A stretch of 64,000 bases of DNA, taken from assembly GCA_019155205.2 (NCBI GenBank), contig JAHNZQ020003147.1:1637111-1701110 (forward strand). The letters run 5' to 3'. Shown one piece after another: positions 61,222-64,000 of the stretch. This stretch comes from Gracilaria vermiculophylla. Taxonomy: Eukaryota; Rhodophyta; Florideophyceae; Gracilariales; Gracilariaceae. Numbering within the stretch: the first letter of the stretch is position 1; each line of letters opens with the position of its first letter. The notes beneath the pieces are model-generated. The model searched no databases. It had not been told where the DNA came from and worked only from the letters and a program-made list of their open reading frames with translations. The position numbers were made by a program, and so were the translations under genes.

Positions 61222-64000
61222 TCTTTTCGCTGTCTAGAGAACGGAAAGGGTGAGGATGGGGGGATAACGCGTAACAATACACTCGCAGGCACAAATAACG
61301 AAGAGTGCTTCGTAGATTCTTGCGCGCAAGCACTTCACAAAGCAGGTTGGCACGTTAAAGATGACGCGCTTCAAAAAGGCGGACTCGCACCGCGTGACTG
61401 CCGAAACCAGACGCTCCAAGCAGCGTGAGCGGTGCTGCTGGGCTCACGTGAGAAGCAAATCGCACCGAATATGTTTTCGGTGCAGAGCCTCTCTGAACGA
61501 TTTACCGGTAGGAGTTGTCGATCGGCTTGGCACAGATCGCCCACATGTCATACGTGCTATGCCACGTTATCCACAATCTACTCATAGCTGAATTGCTGAA
61601 ACTCTCTTATATCGTAAAGAATGATATTGAAGGTTTTCTGTATTTTAAAGCGACAAGGAAAGCCGGTAATCGTCGAAATATGAATTTGTATTTGCAATTT
61701 TCGAGAGGAGAAAAAGAGACAGGAATCTTGTGATTATTGCCTAAACCAAAGACATCTTGCGTAAAACATCACGCCGTAAAATTCTCCGTAACCTCCAGAT
61801 GCATTTTTACAAAGTTCGTAGAGCAGATGAAAGCTATATCATGGGTAGCATAGATTGCCGTTGAAACAAAGTGGTCGTATAAAAAAACTAGTTTTCGGTA
61901 TATGTAAAGTTCATTAGTGTTGGACGATTTATTGTGATCGTAGTCAAGATATAGGTATCCTGATGCGTTACGTGCGAGAGAAATGTAGATTTTGGTTTGT
62001 CATCGTAGTGCTATACCTTTTGTCGAGCGGAAGTGAACGTCAGGTTTTACTGTGTCGCAAAAGACGCCACATTGGGCTTCGCTGGCAATGATGGTTCCGC
62101 TAATGTTCCATTTGTAACGATTCGTCATGGTAATTGGGAGCAATAGGGAAGGGCTTGGCATTTTTCAGGAGTATGGTCACTAAATTCCATGGATTGCGTC
62201 GAGTTTCTTGGGCTCGCAATCGTGAGCTTGATGCAAATCAGCATGGCTCGAGTAGCGCATGGCCTATGTTCGGGACGAGAAAAGGGTGTGGAGTTCGTTA
62301 TGATGGAAGGGGCGGTATTGGATTTGAAGGCTCGAAATTCGGAGGCGAGTGTGACTCTCGGGTCGTCGATGTGATGGAATGGTTCAAGATCAGTGATGCG
62401 GATTCAGCGGATCGCTCTTGTAAAGAGTTTTTCAACGGTTTCATGTGTACAAGCTAGTGAAGTGGAGAAATGTCCGGAGTGAAGGGAGCTTGGATGAAAT
62501 TATGATTTGCCTGCTAGATATTTTAATATTTTTTCAATGAAACCGAGTTACCCAAATTCGAATGGCCTAGTCAGATTTGGGCAGTTATCACATGAGGCAT
62601 TATTTGGAAATTGCTGGCTCAGGGCGGTTTTGAAGAAGCTTGGTCCGACGCATGAACGCTTCTTATGGCCTTCGGGTTTGTCACTTCGACATTTTCGTAC
62701 TAAGGTCCTGATTGCCTCATTTTTTGCTCTGATGTAGCGTTCTGTTTGTAATCCGTCTCTTAATAACGACAATTACATCTCTTACAAGTCCGATGACGAA
62801 TCGATTTCCTGACCTGGAATAATACTCAGAGGTATGGCTCTAAGTCAATATCTTCACCAATCTCTTCGCTTTTGCCAGCATTGTCTCCCGATCACCTTTT
62901 CGAAATTTGTTGAGAGATAATTGTCTTATTGCTATTCATGACAACAGTTTGGATGATGAGCATCTTACCTTCATACCAAAGCGGATATCTGTCTACTCAT
63001 GAGCCAACAAAACTCCCTGTGGCGAACGTGGGCTTCTCTTGTTATCCGAATACAGAAATAGAACTAGGTCAGTGCGTCAAAACAGAACATTGCATCCATG
63101 AACAAACCACAACGACTTCGACCTATAGATGCTGCAGCAAGATACGGCGACTACAGTAGAATGAACCGTTGGTACGTCTTTTTAAAACATTGGGAAAAAA
63201 CTGTCTGGAGGCGTTGAATACGCAGAGTGGTCTCAGAATCGTCCACAAGAACAAAAATGAATTAAGATCGAATGCAATAATTTTCATTCTTGTGTAAGAC
63301 AATAAAGACAACCTCTTTAAAGAATATATTTAAGGCAACAATTCTGCAAAAGACTTTTATGTATGGTAAGATAAAAAAGCAGCACACAAATCTTCAGTTA
63401 TACGCATACCCGAACTAGAACACATTTTCAATGTTTTACTGGAGAAAGAAAGAGTAAATGCACGTGAGATGCTTTGAAGAAAAAAAACAGAAAATAACCA
63501 TATGAATAAATTCTCTGATTTCAACAAACGTCAACCAAATTTCAAAATACAATAACATTTTTCTGCATACCACTTTATAATGAATTAATTTGCACGTCTA
63601 TTTTTATTGCTTCCAAACTAAAATAAGGGATGATTTGTTTAAAAAAGAGTAATTGAATTAGAGTTGCCCAGAACCCAAATTGAAGTCAACGTTAAGAGAG
63701 AGGTGTGAAAAAAAAAATATTGTAGAAAAAATATATGATTATGATACATTGGATGTTATTGAATATTCTTGAGGATAAACACATAATATGAGCTCAAACT
63801 AACGCCCTATAGTATTTTGTGCGGCAACTATTTTGAGAAATCAAGTGAATCAAATCAAAAACAGTTGATTGTGATGAAATACCATTGGTCATCCTCCAAA
63901 CAAAATGACAGTTCGCGTATCCCTGACGTTTGGTGTTGTAAGAGTAGTAAAGAACCAACTGCTCATCTCCAATATCGATTCATTTCATTTCCTTTGTACA
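61222..64000. other. Unassigned DNA to the window end
   Basis: GC falls steadily and the last ~800 bp are very AT-rich. No gene, element end or RNA was recognised. Confidence 0.4.

Overview
This is a window of nuclear eukaryotic DNA: one short, dense, extremely GC-rich island of host genes set between long tracts of decayed transposable elements. The best inference is a photosynthetic eukaryote, most likely a red alga. The evidence is a plastid-type DUF1995 protein whose N-terminus begins with an Ala-Phe-Val motif as in red-algal and glaucophyte transit peptides, a nuclear SRP-receptor alpha gene, a eukaryotic tRNA-Gly with a Pol III terminator, one 66-bp GT-AG intron, and abundant Ty3/gypsy, Ty1/copia, PIF/Harbinger and Tc1/mariner relics. 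The species cannot be named from the sequence alone.

Region 1-18.6 kb is a nest of one Ty3/gypsy chromodomain family. Element A (+) is interrupted in its gag by an LTR (1-240) and in its 3' region by element B (-, 7193-17908). B's 5' LTR is in turn interrupted by a solo LTR (17069-17621) with a 5-bp target duplication. The rest of A, ending in its 3' LTR, resumes at 17914-18619. Both copies carry, between pol and the 3' LTR, an ORF on the strand opposite to gag-pol. B has three identical copies of its polypurine tract, and its primer-binding site matches a tRNA D-arm rather than a tRNA 3' end.

Region 19.14-25.7 kb is the host-gene island. It holds SRP receptor alpha, a LURP-one-related-like protein, a four-repeat Myb protein, tRNA-Gly(GCC), an Alr4036-type flavin-binding PPOX protein and a DUF1995 plastid protein with one intron. 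The genes are separated by at most about 240 bp and two convergent 3' ends overlap. GC content changes abruptly at both edges.

Region 25.7-28.5 kb is a decayed PIF/Harbinger transposon with a transposase (+) and a convergent Myb/SANT-like accessory protein (-). From 28.7 to 32.0 kb and again, inverted, from 40.0 to 42.9 kb lies an undescribed ~3-kb dispersed repeat ending in a GC-rich degenerate tandem array. The left copy carries a MITE-like insertion (30168-30601) whose empty site is visible in the right copy. Between the two copies are a second Ty3/gypsy chromovirus (32100-37111, perfect 5-bp target duplication) and a tyrosine-recombinase relic.

Region 43-64 kb is mostly AT-rich and non-coding. 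It holds tRNA-like segments, a Tc1/mariner relic (45.5-46.0 kb), a Ty1/copia element (-, 48142-53805), a copia fragment (57.1-57.9 kb) and a second PIF/Harbinger relic (59.3-61.2 kb). No intact host gene was recognised outside the GC island. Two 100-N runs (13455-13554, 30371-30470) are assembly gaps.
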